Shown piece after piece: positions 53,133-62,051 of a stretch of 64,000 nt of DNA. Numbering within the stretch: the first letter of the stretch is position 1; every line of letters starts with the position of its first letter. A program made the position numbers and the translations under genes. This DNA is from Nocardioides sp. dk884 (GTDB lineage Bacteria; Actinomycetota; Actinomycetes; Propionibacteriales; Nocardioidaceae), in assembly GCF_009557055.1 (NCBI RefSeq), contig NZ_CP045649.1, forward strand, positions 2,641,501 to 2,705,500, written 5' to 3'. Below the pieces are notes generated by a model. The model did no database searches and was not told the DNA's origin. It saw only the letters and a program-made list of their open reading frames with translations.

Positions 53133-54053
53133 ATGACTCCCACCAGCACCCTCACCCGGACCGCCGCAGTCCGCCTCGAGGGCGTCACCAGGTCCTTCGG
53201 CGCCGTCGAGGCGGTCCGCGGGATCGACCTCACCCTCCAGCAGGGTGAGGTCGTGGCGTTCCTCGGGCCCAACGGCGCCGGCAAGACCACCACCATCGAC
53301 ATGCTCCTGGGACTCACCCAGCCGACCACCGGGACCGTCCGGGTGCTCGGGCACACGCCGCGCGAGGCGATCGCGCGCGGACTGGTCTCCGCGGTGATGC
53401 AGACCGGCGGGCTGCTCAAGGACCTGACCGTGCGCGAGACCGTCGCCTACGTCGCGAGCCTCTTCGCCCGGCCCCGCCCCGTCGAGGAAGTGCTCGCCGA
53501 CGCCGACATCACCGCGATCGCGGACCGCCTGGTCGCGAAGTGCTCGGGCGGGGAGCAGCAGCGGCTGCGCTTCGCGATGGCGCTGGTGCCCGACCCGGCC
53601 CTGCTCCTGCTCGACGAGCCCACCACCGGGATGGACGTCGAGGCCCGGCGTACGTTCTGGGCGGCGATCCGCCGCGACGCCGCCCGCGGGCGCACCGTCC
53701 TGTTCGCCACCCACTACCTCGAGGAGGCCGACCAGTACGCCGACCGCATCGTGCTGGTCCGCGAGGGGCGGATCGTGGCCGACGGCAGCGCCGCCGAGAT
53801 CAAGGCGCGCGCCACCGGCCGGACGGTGCGCGCGACGTTGTCCGCGCCCGATCCCGACGCCCTGCGCACGCTCGGTGCGCTGCCCGGCGTCACCGGCGTC
53901 GAGGTCCGCGGGGAGAGCGTGCTCGTGCACACCACCGCCAGCGACACCACCGCGCGCCACCTGCTCACGCACACCGCGGCACGCGACCTGGAGATCACCG
54001 CCCACGGACTCGAGGACGCGTTCCTCAGCCTGACCGGGGAGGCGGCCCGATGA
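53133..54053 (+). CDS. ABC transporter ATP-binding protein
   Basis: 306 residues. Walker [13 protein letters not shown], signature CSGGEQQRLRFAMA (C in place of the usual L), Walker B LLLLDEPTTGMD and switch histidine in VLFATHYLEEAD. The C-terminal 90 residues (KARATGRTVRATLSAPDPDA onward) form the regulatory extension usual in DrrA/NodI-type exporters. ATG 53133 has GGTGGAG upstream. The stop overlaps the permease ATG (ATGA). With the permease, sensor kinase and response regulator it forms a compact four-gene unit in which transporter and signalling genes are linked. Confidence 0.93.
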   Translation: MTPTSTLTRTAAVRLEGVTRSFGAVEAVRGIDLTLQQGEVVAFLGPNGAGKTTTIDMLLGLTQPTTGTVRVLGHTPREAIARGLVSAVMQTGGLLKDLTVRETVAYVASLFARPRPVEEVLADADITAIADRLVAKCSGGEQQRLRFAMALVPDPALLLLDEPTTGMDVEARRTFWAAIRRDAARGRTVLFATHYLEEADQYADRIVLVREGRIVADGSAAEIKARATGRTVRATLSAPDPDALRTLGALPGVTGVEVRGESVLVHTTASDTTARHLLTHTAARDLEITAHGLEDAFLSLTGEAAR

Positions 54054-54850
54054 GCACGATCGACACCTCCGTCGACATCGCTGTGGACATCTCTGGGCGA
54101 CGGGTGCCCCGACTGGGCGGGTTCAGCCTCACCGTGCTCCGCATCGAGCTGCGCCGGATGCTGCGCAACCGCAACACCCTGGCGTTCGCGCTGCTGCTCC
54201 CCGCGGCGCTGTTCCTGTCCTTCGGCTCCACCGAGGGCTGGGAGGAGAGCGTCGGCAACGGCAACGTCGCGGCGTACATCATGGTCTCGATGGCCCTGTA
54301 CGGCGCCGCGCTGACCGCCGCGTCCGGCGGCACCACGGTGGCGATGGAGCGCTCCCTGGGCTGGTCGCGCCAGCTCAGGCTGACCCCGCTGCACCCCGGG
54401 GTCCACGTGGCCACCAAGGTCGTCCTCGCGCTGGTGCTCGGCGCGGTCGCGATCGTCGTGGTCAACCTCGTCGGCGTCGTGCAGGGCAAGCCCGCGATGC
54501 CGCTGCGGATCTGGCTCGCCTGCGCGCTGCTCAGCCTGCTGTGCACGCTGGTGTTCGCCGCGCTCGGCGTCCTCGTCGGGTTCCTGGTCCCCGGGGAGAA
54601 CGCCATGCAGATCCTCGGCCCCGGCCTGGCGGTCCTCTCCTTCCTGGGCAACGTCTTCATCCCGATCGAGGAGGGCACCACCGTCTACGCCGTGGCCCAG
54701 TGGACGCCGATGTTCGGGGTCGCCGAGATCAGCCGCTACCCCCTCACCGACGACCTGGCCTGGACGGCGGTGCTCAACGCCGCGGTCTGGCTGCTGCTCC
54801 TCGTCACCGGCGCCGCCTGGCGGATGAGCCGGGACACCGCCCGGGTCTGA
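54050..54850 (+). CDS. ABC-2 type transporter permease
   Basis: 266 residues with six membrane helices: NTLAFALLLPAALFLSFG, AAYIMVSMALYGAALTAASG, KVVLALVLGAVAIVVVNLVG, WLACALLSLLCTLVFAALGV, ILGPGLAVLSFLGNVFIP and LNAAVWLLLLVTGAAWRM. An amphipathic N-terminal coupling segment (VLRIELRRMLRNR) precedes them. It starts within the stop of the ATPase gene and is the membrane half of that exporter. The kinase gene begins 8 bp after it. Such DesK/NarL-linked ABC-2 exporters often protect against antimicrobial peptides or lipids; the substrate here is unknown. Confidence 0.9.
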   Translation: MSTIDTSVDIAVDISGRRVPRLGGFSLTVLRIELRRMLRNRNTLAFALLLPAALFLSFGSTEGWEESVGNGNVAAYIMVSMALYGAALTAASGGTTVAMERSLGWSRQLRLTPLHPGVHVATKVVLALVLGAVAIVVVNLVGVVQGKPAMPLRIWLACALLSLLCTLVFAALGVLVGFLVPGENAMQILGPGLAVLSFLGNVFIPIEEGTTVYAVAQWTPMFGVAEISRYPLTDDLAWTAVLNAAVWLLLLVTGAAWRMSRDTARV

Positions 54851-54857
54851 GCCCGCC

Positions 54858-55997
54858 GTGACTACGCTCGCCCCCGTGCCCCTGACCGAGCCGCGCCGGC
54901 CCGCCCTGCTGGACCACCTCGGTCCGGTCTTCGCCGCCCTGTGGCTGTTCTTCCTGCTCGACCCGCTGCTCGAGGCCTGGTCGCAGCGCGACGAGGCGGC
55001 CGGCCTCGTGGGGCTGCTCGCGACGATCGTGTTCGCCGCCGCCTACATGACCCTGTGGCTGCGGGTGCGCACCGAGCCGCACCGCTTGGTCGAGAACCCC
55101 CCGGCACGGGAGGCGGCGGCGTACCTCGTCGTCCTCGTGGGCCTCGCCGTCGTCATGCTCGTGTGCCTGGGCGAGCCGGGCATGTCGGCAACCGTCTACC
55201 TCGGCGTGGTGGCCGTGATGGTCCTGCCGCTGCGGGCCGCGGCAGCGCTGGTCACCCTGCTGGTCGTGGGTGCCGTGTCGGTCGGGACGCTCGCGGGCTG
55301 GGGCAGCCAGGCAGGCATCATGTTCGCGATCGTCTCGACGGCCCTGGCGATCCTCGGGATGCGGGCGGTGCTGCGCAGCAACCAGGCCCTGGTGCAGGCG
55401 GAGCAGGAGAACGCCCGGCTCGCGGCCGATCACGAGCGCAACCGCCTGGCCCGCGACCTGCACGACATCCTGGGGCACTCCCTGACCGTCATCACCGTCA
55501 AGGCCGAGCTGGCCCAGCGGCTGCTGGACCTCGACGTCGACCGGGCCCGCACCGAGCTCGCCGACCTCGAGCGCCTCAGCCGCGACGCGCTCGCCGACGT
55601 ACGCCGCGCGGTCGAGGGCTACCGCGAGCTCACGCTGCCCGGCGAGCTGACCCGGGCGCGCGCGGCGCTGGCCGCCGCCGAGATCGAGGCCCGGGTGCCG
55701 GGCTCGGCCGAGGAGGTGCCCAGCGAGCTGCGCGAGCTCTTCGCCTGGGCGGTGCGCGAGGGCGTCACCAACGTGATCCGGCACTCCGGGGCCCGCACCT
55801 GCGAGGTGGCCCTCTCCCCCACCTGCGTGGAGGTGCGCGACGACGGGGCCGGGCCTGCGGCCGCGTCCCCGGCCGGGCTCACCGTGTCCGACGGCACCGG
55901 CCTCGCCGGCCTGCGCGAGCGGGCGGCCGCCGTCGGCGCCACCGTGCGGGTCCGCGCCTTGGAGCCGGGGTTCTGCCTGCAGGTGGCCCGACCGTGA
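54858..55997 (+). CDS. Sensor histidine kinase (HisKA_3/NarL-DesK type)
   Basis: 379 residues. About five membrane helices fill the first 170 residues (VFAALWLFFLLDPLLEAW to IMFAIVSTALAILGMRAVL). A dimerisation/phosphoacceptor helix with the histidine in RDLHDILGHSLTVITVKAEL follows, then a HATPase domain with VREGVTNVIRHSGARTCEVA (N box), VEVRDDGAGPA and GTGLAGLRERAAAVGATVRV (G box). It is a DesK-like kinase without an extracellular sensor loop, probably sensing membrane state or its transporter. GTG 54858; stop overlaps the response-regulator GTG (GTGA). Confidence 0.94.
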   Translation: MTTLAPVPLTEPRRPALLDHLGPVFAALWLFFLLDPLLEAWSQRDEAAGLVGLLATIVFAAAYMTLWLRVRTEPHRLVENPPAREAAAYLVVLVGLAVVMLVCLGEPGMSATVYLGVVAVMVLPLRAAAALVTLLVVGAVSVGTLAGWGSQAGIMFAIVSTALAILGMRAVLRSNQALVQAEQENARLAADHERNRLARDLHDILGHSLTVITVKAELAQRLLDLDVDRARTELADLERLSRDALADVRRAVEGYRELTLPGELTRARAALAAAEIEARVPGSAEEVPSELRELFAWAVREGVTNVIRHSGARTCEVALSPTCVEVRDDGAGPAAASPAGLTVSDGTGLAGLRERAAAVGATVRVRALEPGFCLQVARP

Positions 55998-56608
55998 GCG
56001 GGAGCATCCGGCTGCTGCTCGCCGACGACCAGGCGCTGGTGCGCGGCGCCCTCGCCGCGCTGCTCGGCCTGGAGCCCGACCTCGAGGTGGTCGCCGAGGT
56101 CGGCTCCGGCGATGCGGTGCTGGCCGCCGTGCTCGAGCACCGCCCCGACGTCGCGCTGCTCGACGTGGAGATGCCGGGGCTCGACGGGATCGCCGCGACC
56201 GCCGAGGTACGCCGGGCCGCGCCGGACACCCGGGTGCTGATCGTGACCACCTTCGGGCGGCCGGGCTACCTGCGCCGGGCGCTGCAGGCCGGCGCCGCCG
56301 GCTTCGTCGTGAAGGACACCCCGGCGGCCCGCCTCGCCGACGCCGTACGCCGGGTGCACGCCGGCCTGCGCGCCGTCGACCCGGTGCTGGCCGCCGACAC
56401 CCTCGTGGCCGGGGACTCCCCGCTCACGCCGCGCGAGAGCGACGTCCTGCGCGCCGCCCGCGACGGCGCCTCGGTGGCCGTGATCGCCGCCCGGCTGTTC
56501 CTCTCCGAGGGCACTGTCCGCAACCACCTCTCCGCGGCGATCGGCAAGACCGGCGCCACCAACCGGGCCGAGGCGGTGCTGACCGCCGACGGGCACGGGT
56601 GGCTCTGA
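55994..56608 (+). CDS. NarL/FixJ-family response regulator
   Basis: 204 residues. Receiver domain IRLLLADDQALVRGALAALL with phospho-acceptor D in VALLDVEMPGLDG, threonine in LIVTTFGRPGY and lysine in FVVKDTPAARL. The C-terminal LuxR helix-turn-helix is TPRESDVLRAARDGASVAVI, then AARLFLSEGTVRNHLSAAIG. It is the cognate partner of the upstream kinase and probably activates the ABC transporter operon. GTG 55994 overlaps the kinase stop. Confidence 0.94.
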   Translation: MSGSIRLLLADDQALVRGALAALLGLEPDLEVVAEVGSGDAVLAAVLEHRPDVALLDVEMPGLDGIAATAEVRRAAPDTRVLIVTTFGRPGYLRRALQAGAAGFVVKDTPAARLADAVRRVHAGLRAVDPVLAADTLVAGDSPLTPRESDVLRAARDGASVAVIAARLFLSEGTVRNHLSAAIGKTGATNRAEAVLTADGHGWL

Positions 56609-56676
56609 CTGGGTGTGCCCTCGTGAGCGCCGCGGGCGCGGTGGTGCTGTCTCCCGCAGCCGATGAACGGTCGTTC

Positions 56677-57060
56677 TCAATCGCGGCGAAGGTCCCGATA
56701 GATGCGCTCGCGTTCGGTATCGGGGACGGAGTCGGCAACGAAGACCGCGAAGGAGTTCTTGTCGAGGCGGACGCCCACGACATCTTCGGGCGGGTACCCA
56801 CGAAACGCCCACGTGGTGACCTGCTGTGGGTGCTCACCGAACACGGAGCCAGCGGCGTCCTCGCCCACGTCGTCGCAGTCCGCCTGGTCGGCAACAGAGT
56901 GTCTGCTGGCTTTCCGCTCGGTGTAGCCGTGAGAGGTGTAGACGATGCCGTCAGCCCTCACCTGGGCGGAGCAGTCACCGGAGGTCTGGGACCCGCCCGC
57001 CGAGCAACCGGACACGGCGAAGGCGAGCGTCAGCGGGACGGCTACGACGGCGATCCTCAT
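56677..57060 (-). CDS. Small lipoprotein of unknown function
   Basis: 127 residues. Signal and lipobox: MRIAVVAVPLTLAFAVSGCS with cysteine 19 as the lipidation site. The mature part (CSAQVRADGIVYTSHGYTER, AFRGYPPEDVVGVRLDKNSF) is a compact alpha/beta-looking domain with a further cysteine pair; family not recognised. ATG 57060 has GGGAGGAGAG upstream; the frame is open further upstream without homology. It lies convergent to the two-component genes and divergent from the PQQ-dehydrogenase-like gene. Confidence 0.75.
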   Translation of the reverse strand: MRIAVVAVPLTLAFAVSGCSAGGSQTSGDCSAQVRADGIVYTSHGYTERKASRHSVADQADCDDVGEDAAGSVFGEHPQQVTTWAFRGYPPEDVVGVRLDKNSFAVFVADSVPDTERERIYRDLRRD

Positions 57061-57209
57061 GGTCTCACTCTCCTCCCAGGTGCCTTCGACGCGCTGATTG
57101 CCCTCGTGGTTCCCCAGCGCACGCATCAAGCCGCGCCGCGGATAGCTGCTGCTGTCTGCGCTCGTGCCGGACCCGGGTGTCGACCGCGGACGTCGGGATA
57201 CCTTTCCCC

Positions 57210-58427
57210 ATGCGTCGGCCCGCCCTCGTCTCGATCCCGTCCGCGCTCCTGCTCGGCCTCGGTCTGCTCGCGCCGGCCTCGGCCGGCGTCGCCCCGGTCC
57301 CCGGGCTCGAGGAGACGCCCCGCGCCGCGACCAGCGCCGCGACCGCTCCCGCGCCGGCCCCGGCCGCCCGCAAGGCCCCGGCCCTGCGGGTGCGCACCGT
57401 CGTCGGCGGCCTGGACATCCCCTGGGACGTCCAGCCGATCGGGCGCGGGCGGCTGCTGGTCACCGAGCGCAACACCGCCCGCCTCTGGGTCGTCTCCGAC
57501 GGCGCCAAGCGGCGGGTCCGGTTCCCCAGCGGCCAGGTGTGGCGCTCCGGTGAGACCGGCCTGATGTCGCTGGAGGTCGACCCCGGCTTCGCCGACAACC
57601 GCCGCTTCTACACCTGCCAGGGCGACCGGCCCGCGGGCGGGCGCCCCGAGGTCGACGTCGTCGCCTGGCGTCTGGGCCCCGGCGCCCACCGGGCGACCCG
57701 GGTGCGCACGCTGCTGTCCGGGATGCCGGCCACCGCGGACGGTCGTCACGGCGGCTGCCGGCTGCTGGTGCTGCGCGACGGCTCGCTGCTCGTCGGCACC
57801 GGGGACGGCACCGTCGGGAGCAACCCCCGCGACCTCGCGTCGTACGGCGGCAAGACGCTGCGCCTGCTGCGCACCGGCGCCCCGTGGCCCGGCAACCCGT
57901 TCGTGAGGGCGAAGAAGAAGGCCAAGCGCTACGTGTTCACCTACGGCCACCGCAACGTGCAGGGTCTCGCCCAGCGCCGCGACGGCACCCTGTGGTCGGT
58001 CGAGCACGGCAGCTACCGCGACGACGAGGTGAACCGTCTGGTCAAGGGCGGGGACTACGGGTGGAACCCGGTGCCCGGCTACAACCAGTCGGTGCCGATG
58101 ACCGACCAGTCCCTGCCCGGTCGTCAGCGCGCCGCCCGTTGGCGCTCGGGACCCTCGACGATCGCGACCAGCGGCGCCGCGTTCGTCCCGGCCCGCGGCT
58201 GGGGCGCCTACGCCGGCAATCTCGCCGTCGCCGCGCTGGCCGGCGAGCGCGTCGTCTTCCTCCGCTTTGACCGCAGCGGCAAGCTGGTGCGCACCCGGAC
58301 CCCGCAGGAGCTGCGTCGCTACGGCCGGCTGCGCTCGGTCACCGTCGCACCCGGCGGCTCGCTGCTGATCACCACCTCCAACGGCGGCAACGACAAGGTG
58401 CTGCGGGTCTCGCCGCGCCGGCGCTGA
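57210..58427 (+). CDS. Secreted PQQ-dependent sugar dehydrogenase-like beta-propeller protein
   Basis: 405 residues. A Sec signal peptide (RPALVSIPSALLLGLGLLAP) and an alanine/proline-rich linker precede a six-bladed propeller of the soluble glucose/sorbosone dehydrogenase (YliI/GDH-B) type. Markers are LDIPWDVQPIGRGRLLVTER, GETGLMSLEVDPGFADNRRF, DGRHGGCRLLVLRDGSLLVG, YGHRNVQGLAQRRDGTLWSV and EHGSYRDDEVNRLVKGGDYG, which in relatives contribute PQQ, calcium and catalytic-histidine sites. Extracellular oxidation of sugars or alcohols is the inferred role. Only a weak ribosome site precedes ATG 57210. Confidence 0.88.
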   Translation: MRRPALVSIPSALLLGLGLLAPASAGVAPVPGLEETPRAATSAATAPAPAPAARKAPALRVRTVVGGLDIPWDVQPIGRGRLLVTERNTARLWVVSDGAKRRVRFPSGQVWRSGETGLMSLEVDPGFADNRRFYTCQGDRPAGGRPEVDVVAWRLGPGAHRATRVRTLLSGMPATADGRHGGCRLLVLRDGSLLVGTGDGTVGSNPRDLASYGGKTLRLLRTGAPWPGNPFVRAKKKAKRYVFTYGHRNVQGLAQRRDGTLWSVEHGSYRDDEVNRLVKGGDYGWNPVPGYNQSVPMTDQSLPGRQRAARWRSGPSTIATSGAAFVPARGWGAYAGNLAVAALAGERVVFLRFDRSGKLVRTRTPQELRRYGRLRSVTVAPGGSLLITTSNGGNDKVLRVSPRRR

Positions 58428-58452
58428 GGATCGAGACCAGCGAGGAGGAGCG

Positions 58453-58866
58453 ATGGCGGACGTCCCGCACCTGCTGCACACCGTGCTCGACACCACCGAC
58501 GTACGCGGGCTGGCGGAGTTCTACCGCGAGCTGCTCGGCCTGCGCTACCGCGCCGGGGACGAGCCGCCGACCGACGGATCCCCCACCGACCCGGACTGGC
58601 TGGTGCTGGTCGACGAGCACGACGTACGCCGGCTGGCCTTCCAGCAGGTGCCGCGCCTGGAGCCGACGACCTGGCCGAGCCACGACGTACCCATGCAGCT
58701 GCACCTGGACCTGACCGTCCCCGACCTCGACGCCCTCGGACGCCACCGCGCCCGGGCGGAGTCCCTCGGCGCGCGGCTGCTGCTGGACCGCACCGACGAC
58801 CCCGAGGAGCCGCTGGTGGTGCTGGCCGACCCGTCCGGGCACCCGTTCTGCCTGTTCGTGGCCTGA
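58453..58866 (+). CDS. VOC-family (glyoxalase/bleomycin-resistance-type) protein
   Basis: 137 residues. Begins [20 protein letters not shown] followed by [16 protein letters not shown]; then [40 protein letters not shown] and a C-terminal [14 protein letters not shown], which together are the glyoxalase_6-type VOC pattern. Metal ligands are probably conserved (histidine in LLHTVLD and HLDL, final CLFV strand). Substrate unknown. ATG 58453 has GAGGAGGAG seven bases upstream; it is 25 bp downstream of the dehydrogenase-like gene and may be co-transcribed. Confidence 0.88.
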   Translation: MADVPHLLHTVLDTTDVRGLAEFYRELLGLRYRAGDEPPTDGSPTDPDWLVLVDEHDVRRLAFQQVPRLEPTTWPSHDVPMQLHLDLTVPDLDALGRHRARAESLGARLLLDRTDDPEEPLVVLADPSGHPFCLFVA

Positions 58867-58879
58867 GCCGACGGCTCGC

Positions 58880-59152
58880 TCAGGCGTTCCAGTCGAGCAG
58901 CACGTCCCCGGCCAGCACCAGGGCGTACCAGCCCACGACCGCGACCACCGCCAGCACCACGACTCCGCGCGGGCGCGCGGTCCACCAGCGGCAGGCGGTC
59001 ACGAACAGGGCCAGCCAGACCGCCAGGAGCAGCACGACTCCCCACCACGGGGCGACCAGGCCGCTGGCGGCGTAGAGGAAGAAGGCGGCCGCCATCCCGG
59101 ACATGCCGACGAAGGGCCACGGGGAGACCGCGCGCGAGGCGGGCGGGGCCAT
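58880..59152 (-). CDS. Small membrane protein of unknown function
   Basis: 90 residues with three hydrophobic segments ([60 protein letters not shown]). It starts 3 bp after the end of the small SPOR-like gene and is therefore its operon partner. No family recognised; small proteins of this layout are common in actinobacteria. Confidence 0.65.
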   Translation of the reverse strand: MAPPASRAVSPWPFVGMSGMAAAFFLYAASGLVAPWWGVVLLLAVWLALFVTACRWWTARPRGVVVLAVVAVVGWYALVLAGDVLLDWNA

Positions 59153-59155
59153 GCC

Positions 59156-59359
59156 TCAGGTCTCGTCGGTGTCGGGCCCCGCGTCGTCGTTCCAGTCGGG
59201 GTCGTTGTCCCAGGAGTCGTTGCGCTCCTCGACCCGCTGCAGGGCCTGCGAGGCCTCGGCGGCGGAGGCGTAGGGCCCCAGCCGGTCGGCGTTGCGGCAC
59301 CCGTCACGTCCCTCGACCGTGCGGTGCTTGAGGCAGAACCAGAACTCACCGTCGCTCAT
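59156..59359 (-). CDS. Short conserved SPOR-like protein
   Basis: 67 residues: [20 protein letters not shown], then [20 protein letters not shown] and an acidic tail ([17 protein letters not shown]). The order aromatic strand, charged turn, GPYxSxxEAxxAL resembles a single SPOR (peptidoglycan-binding-like) repeat, and close relatives in actinobacteria carry this annotation. There is no signal peptide or membrane segment, so a cytoplasmic location is likely and peptidoglycan binding is doubtful. Divergent from map with a 24-bp gap. Confidence 0.72.
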   Translation of the reverse strand: MSDGEFWFCLKHRTVEGRDGCRNADRLGPYASAAEASQALQRVEERNDSWDNDPDWNDDAGPDTDET

Positions 59360-59383
59360 GGCCAGAACCTACACTCACCGACC

Positions 59384-60232
59384 GTGACTCCTGTGGCCCC
59401 TGCGACCGTCTCCCCCCGCCGACCCGTGCCCGCCCACATCCCGCGGCCCGAGTACGTCGACCAGCCCGCCCCCGCGGCGTACACCGGCGGCGAGGTCAAG
59501 GACGCCGACACCATCGAGCGGATGCGTCGCGCGGGACGCCTCGCCGCGCAGGCCCGCGAGCTGGTCGGCTCCCACGTGCGGCCCGGGGTCACCACCGACG
59601 AGCTGGACCGGATCGGCCACGAGTTCCTCTGCGACCACGGCGCCTACCCCTCCACGCTGGGCTACCGCGGGTTCCCCAAGTCGCTGTGCGCCAGCGTCAA
59701 CGAGGTCGTGTGCCATGGCATCCCCGACAGCCGGGTGATCGAGGACGGCGACATCGTCAACATCGACATCACCGCGTTCCTCGACGGCGTGCACGGCGAC
59801 ACCAACGCCACCTTCCTCGCCGGGGACGTCGACGAGGAGAGCCGGCTGCTCGTCGAGCGCACCCGCGAGGCGCTGCGCCGCGGCATCAACGCGGTGCGCC
59901 CGGGCCGGCGCATCGACGTGATCGGCCGGGTGATCGAGTCCTACGCGAAGCGCTTCGGCTATGGCGTGGTCCGCGAGTTCACCGGGCACGGCATCGGCAC
60001 CGCGTTCCACTCCGGCCTGATCGTCCCGCACTACGACGAGTCCGGCTACGACGACCTGATCGAGGTCGGCATGACCTTCACCATCGAGCCGATGCTCAAC
60101 CTCGGCACCCACGAGTGGGAGATGTGGGACGACGGCTGGACCGTCGTCACCCAGGACCGCCGCCGCAGCGCGCAGTTCGAGCACACCCTGCTCGTCACCC
60201 CCGAGGGCGCCGAGGTGCTCACGGAGGTGTGA
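59384..60232 (+). CDS. map: Methionine aminopeptidase, type I (class 1c-like)
   Basis: 282 residues. Removes the initiator methionine from nascent proteins. Metal-binding and catalytic residues are visible: [20 protein letters not shown] (Asp), [13 protein letters not shown] (Asp), [20 protein letters not shown] (His), [10 protein letters not shown] (Glu) and [12 protein letters not shown] (Glu). The N-terminal extension with PxxP elements ([20 protein letters not shown]) is typical of the actinobacterial class 1c enzyme, thought to contact the ribosome. GTG 59384 is preferred over the upstream TTG at 59324. Confidence 0.96.
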   Translation: MTPVAPATVSPRRPVPAHIPRPEYVDQPAPAAYTGGEVKDADTIERMRRAGRLAAQARELVGSHVRPGVTTDELDRIGHEFLCDHGAYPSTLGYRGFPKSLCASVNEVVCHGIPDSRVIEDGDIVNIDITAFLDGVHGDTNATFLAGDVDEESRLLVERTREALRRGINAVRPGRRIDVIGRVIESYAKRFGYGVVREFTGHGIGTAFHSGLIVPHYDESGYDDLIEVGMTFTIEPMLNLGTHEWEMWDDGWTVVTQDRRRSAQFEHTLLVTPEGAEVLTEV

Positions 60233-60255
60233 GCGCGCCGCCCGCCCGGCTGTAA

Positions 60256-60312
60256 CGCGGGGTTATTGACGCTCCACACGCGTCCTGCGGTTGCGGAAGC
60301 GTCAACACCGCG
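60256..60312. repeat. Long imperfect inverted repeat downstream of map
   Basis: CGCGGGGTTATTGACGCTCC pairs with GGAAGCGTCAACACCGCG (about 16 of 18 positions) around a 19-base centre. It lies 24 bp after the map stop and 70 bp before the next gene. Terminator or small repeat element; no second copy was noticed in the window. Confidence 0.6.
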
Positions 60313-60382
60313 TGCGAAGACGTCGTACGACGCGCCGCGCGCCACCCTTCGCCCAGGCCGCCCACCGTGGGAGGGTCCGGCC

Positions 60383-60925
60383 ATGAAGACACGGGGGACG
60401 GCACTGGCCGGCGTACTGCTCACCACGATCACGACCGCCGGGCTCGGCGTCGCCACGGCTCCCAGCGCCCATGCGGCCCGCGAGGTGGTGGTCGACGAGG
60501 CCGGGGACACCACGAAGAACCGCCTCGACATCACCCACGTCACCCTGCGCAACAACGACCGCCGCATCGTCGCGCGGGTGGAGTTCGCCCGCGAGGTGGC
60601 CGGCGACCTGATCGTCAGCGTCGACCCCCGCCGGGACACCGGGATCCGCCTGATCGCGGAGCGCAAGCGCGACGGCTCGGTGCGCTCCTCGGTGCTGCCG
60701 GGGGCCTTCACCGACCGCGAGGGCGATGACGCCACCGAGCCGACCTGCACCGACCTGAAGGTGCGCTGGCGCGGGACGGTGGCCCGGCTGGCGCTGCCGT
60801 CGCGCTGCCTGCACGACGGCGACTACGGCGCGCTCCGGTTCAGCGTGCTCACCGAGAACGGTGGCGACTCCGACTACGCCCCTGAGACCGAGACCGGTGC
60901 GACCGGCTGGGTCGCCCGCGGCTGA
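60383..60925 (+). CDS. Secreted protein of unknown function
   Basis: 180 residues with a signal peptide (TALAGVLLTTITTAGLGVAT, cleavage near AHAAR). The mature part is a beta-rich domain of about 150 residues (REVVVDEAGDTTKNRLDITH, LRNNDRRIVARVEFAREVAG, DLIVSVDPRRDTGIRLIAER) resembling in style other actinobacterial secreted beta-sandwich proteins, with a cysteine pair (EPTCTDL, PSRCLHD). No family name can be given. ATG 60383 has GGGAGG about 12 bases upstream. Single gene. Confidence 0.68.
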   Translation: MKTRGTALAGVLLTTITTAGLGVATAPSAHAAREVVVDEAGDTTKNRLDITHVTLRNNDRRIVARVEFAREVAGDLIVSVDPRRDTGIRLIAERKRDGSVRSSVLPGAFTDREGDDATEPTCTDLKVRWRGTVARLALPSRCLHDGDYGALRFSVLTENGGDSDYAPETETGATGWVARG

Positions 60926-60940
60926 GCCGGTACGCCGGCC

Positions 60941-61384
60941 TCAGGCCAGGTCGTCGTACGAGCGCTCGCCGATCTCGGCGAGACGCCGCTCCACCCGCAG
61001 CACCGCGGTCTCGTGCTCGGGCTCGCCGCTCATCGCGGCCGCGAGGCGCAGGTGCGGCAGCGCCTCGGCGAAGCGCGACTGACGCTCCAACGCTCGACCC
61101 AGCGCGTGGCGCGCCCAGTCGTCGTCGGGGTTGTCGGCGACCAGGGACTTGAGCTCCTCCTCGGCACGCCCGAGCTGGGCGCGGATCAGGAAGGCCCACG
61201 CCCGCAGCGAGCGCAGCCCGGTGTTGGTGGGCTCCTCGGCCAAGGCCGGCTCGATCACCTCGAGGGCCTCCACCGGCGCGCGGCGCGACAGCAGGTCGTG
61301 GGCGGTGCTGTACGCCGCCTCGTGGCCGCGCTGGCCCGGGAACACCACCGGCGGGGCCTGGAGCTCCTCGAACGACTCGTCCAT
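60941..61384 (-). CDS. TPR-repeat protein
   Basis: 147 residues, all helical, with about three tetratricopeptide-like repeats: HEAAYSTAHDLLSRRAPVEA, TGLRSLRAWAFLIRAQLGRA, DDDWARHALGRALERQSRFA. Such short TPR proteins act in protein-protein interaction; the partner is unknown. ATG 61384 is divergent from rnpB, with about 47 bp between them. Confidence 0.78.
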   Translation of the reverse strand: MDESFEELQAPPVVFPGQRGHEAAYSTAHDLLSRRAPVEALEVIEPALAEEPTNTGLRSLRAWAFLIRAQLGRAEEELKSLVADNPDDDWARHALGRALERQSRFAEALPHLRLAAAMSGEPEHETAVLRVERRLAEIGERSYDDLA

Positions 61385-61431
61385 GCGACCAACCTAGACG
61401 GGTGTGATCGTGGATGTGAGAGGCTGTGCCC

Positions 61432-61848
61432 GCGGATGGGCTGGCCGGGCGACCGCGCCGTACTCCTCGGAGTACGTCGAGGAAGGTCCGGGCTCCACAG
61501 GGCAGGGTGGTGGGTAACGCCCACCCGGGGTGACCCGCGGGACAGTGCCACAGAGAACAGACCGCCTCCGGGCTCGGGCAACCGGGCCGGGGGGTAAGGG
61601 TGAAACGGTGGTGCAAGAGACCACCAGCGGCTCGGGCGACCGAGCTGGCTAGGTAAACCCCACCCGGAGCAAGGTCAAGAAGCCGCGGTTTCGCACCGCG
61701 GTGCGCGTGCGTTCGAGGGCGGCCCGCCCGAGCACGCGGGTAGATCGCTGGAGGCTGTCGGCAACGGCAGTCGTAGATGGATGGTCGCCACCCGGACGCC
61801 CGCAAGGGCCCCGGGGACAGAACCCGGCCTACAGGTCAGCCCGTCCGC
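61432..61848 (+). ncRNA. rnpB: RNase P RNA, bacterial class A
   Basis: Conserved core segments occur in order: GAGGAAGGTCCGGGCTCCAC, CACAGAGAACAGACCGCC, GGTAAGGGTGAAACGGTG, AGAGACCACCAGCG, GGTAAACCCCACCCGGAGCA and ACAGAACCCGGCCTACAGGT. The first and last strands pair as P1 (GCGGATGGGCTG at 61432-61443 with CAGCCCGTCCGC at 61837-61848). This is the catalytic RNA that matures tRNA 5' ends. The mature ends may extend several bases beyond P1, and transcription probably starts near 61405-61425. The short protein frames across this region are not real. Confidence 0.96.
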
Positions 61849-62051
61849 ACAACAACCTGGGCCCCAGTGTCCGAGACCGATGACGTCACCGCTCGCACTT
61901 GGCTGCCGTCTAGGGGACGTCGCGACCGGGCGCGACCAGGCAGGATCGCACGCTCTCGGTCGCGCAGGGAGCCGGCCCGGTCGGACGAACGATCCGACCG
62001 ATCCGACCGAGCCGACTCGGGCCGATCCCAGGACGGGGCGGCCGCGGGGCG
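61849..62051. other. Intergenic region between rnpB and helicase gene
   Basis: 203 bp without a credible gene. It contains short tandem GATCCGACC-type repeats around 61988-62020 (ATCCGACCGATCCGACCGA) and G/C-rich sequence; the convergent genes both end here. Confidence 0.6.

Noticed and set aside
61418..61883. Protein frames overlapping rnpB
   Set aside because: The RNA core motifs of RNase P explain the conservation; the frames have no ribosome sites or domains.
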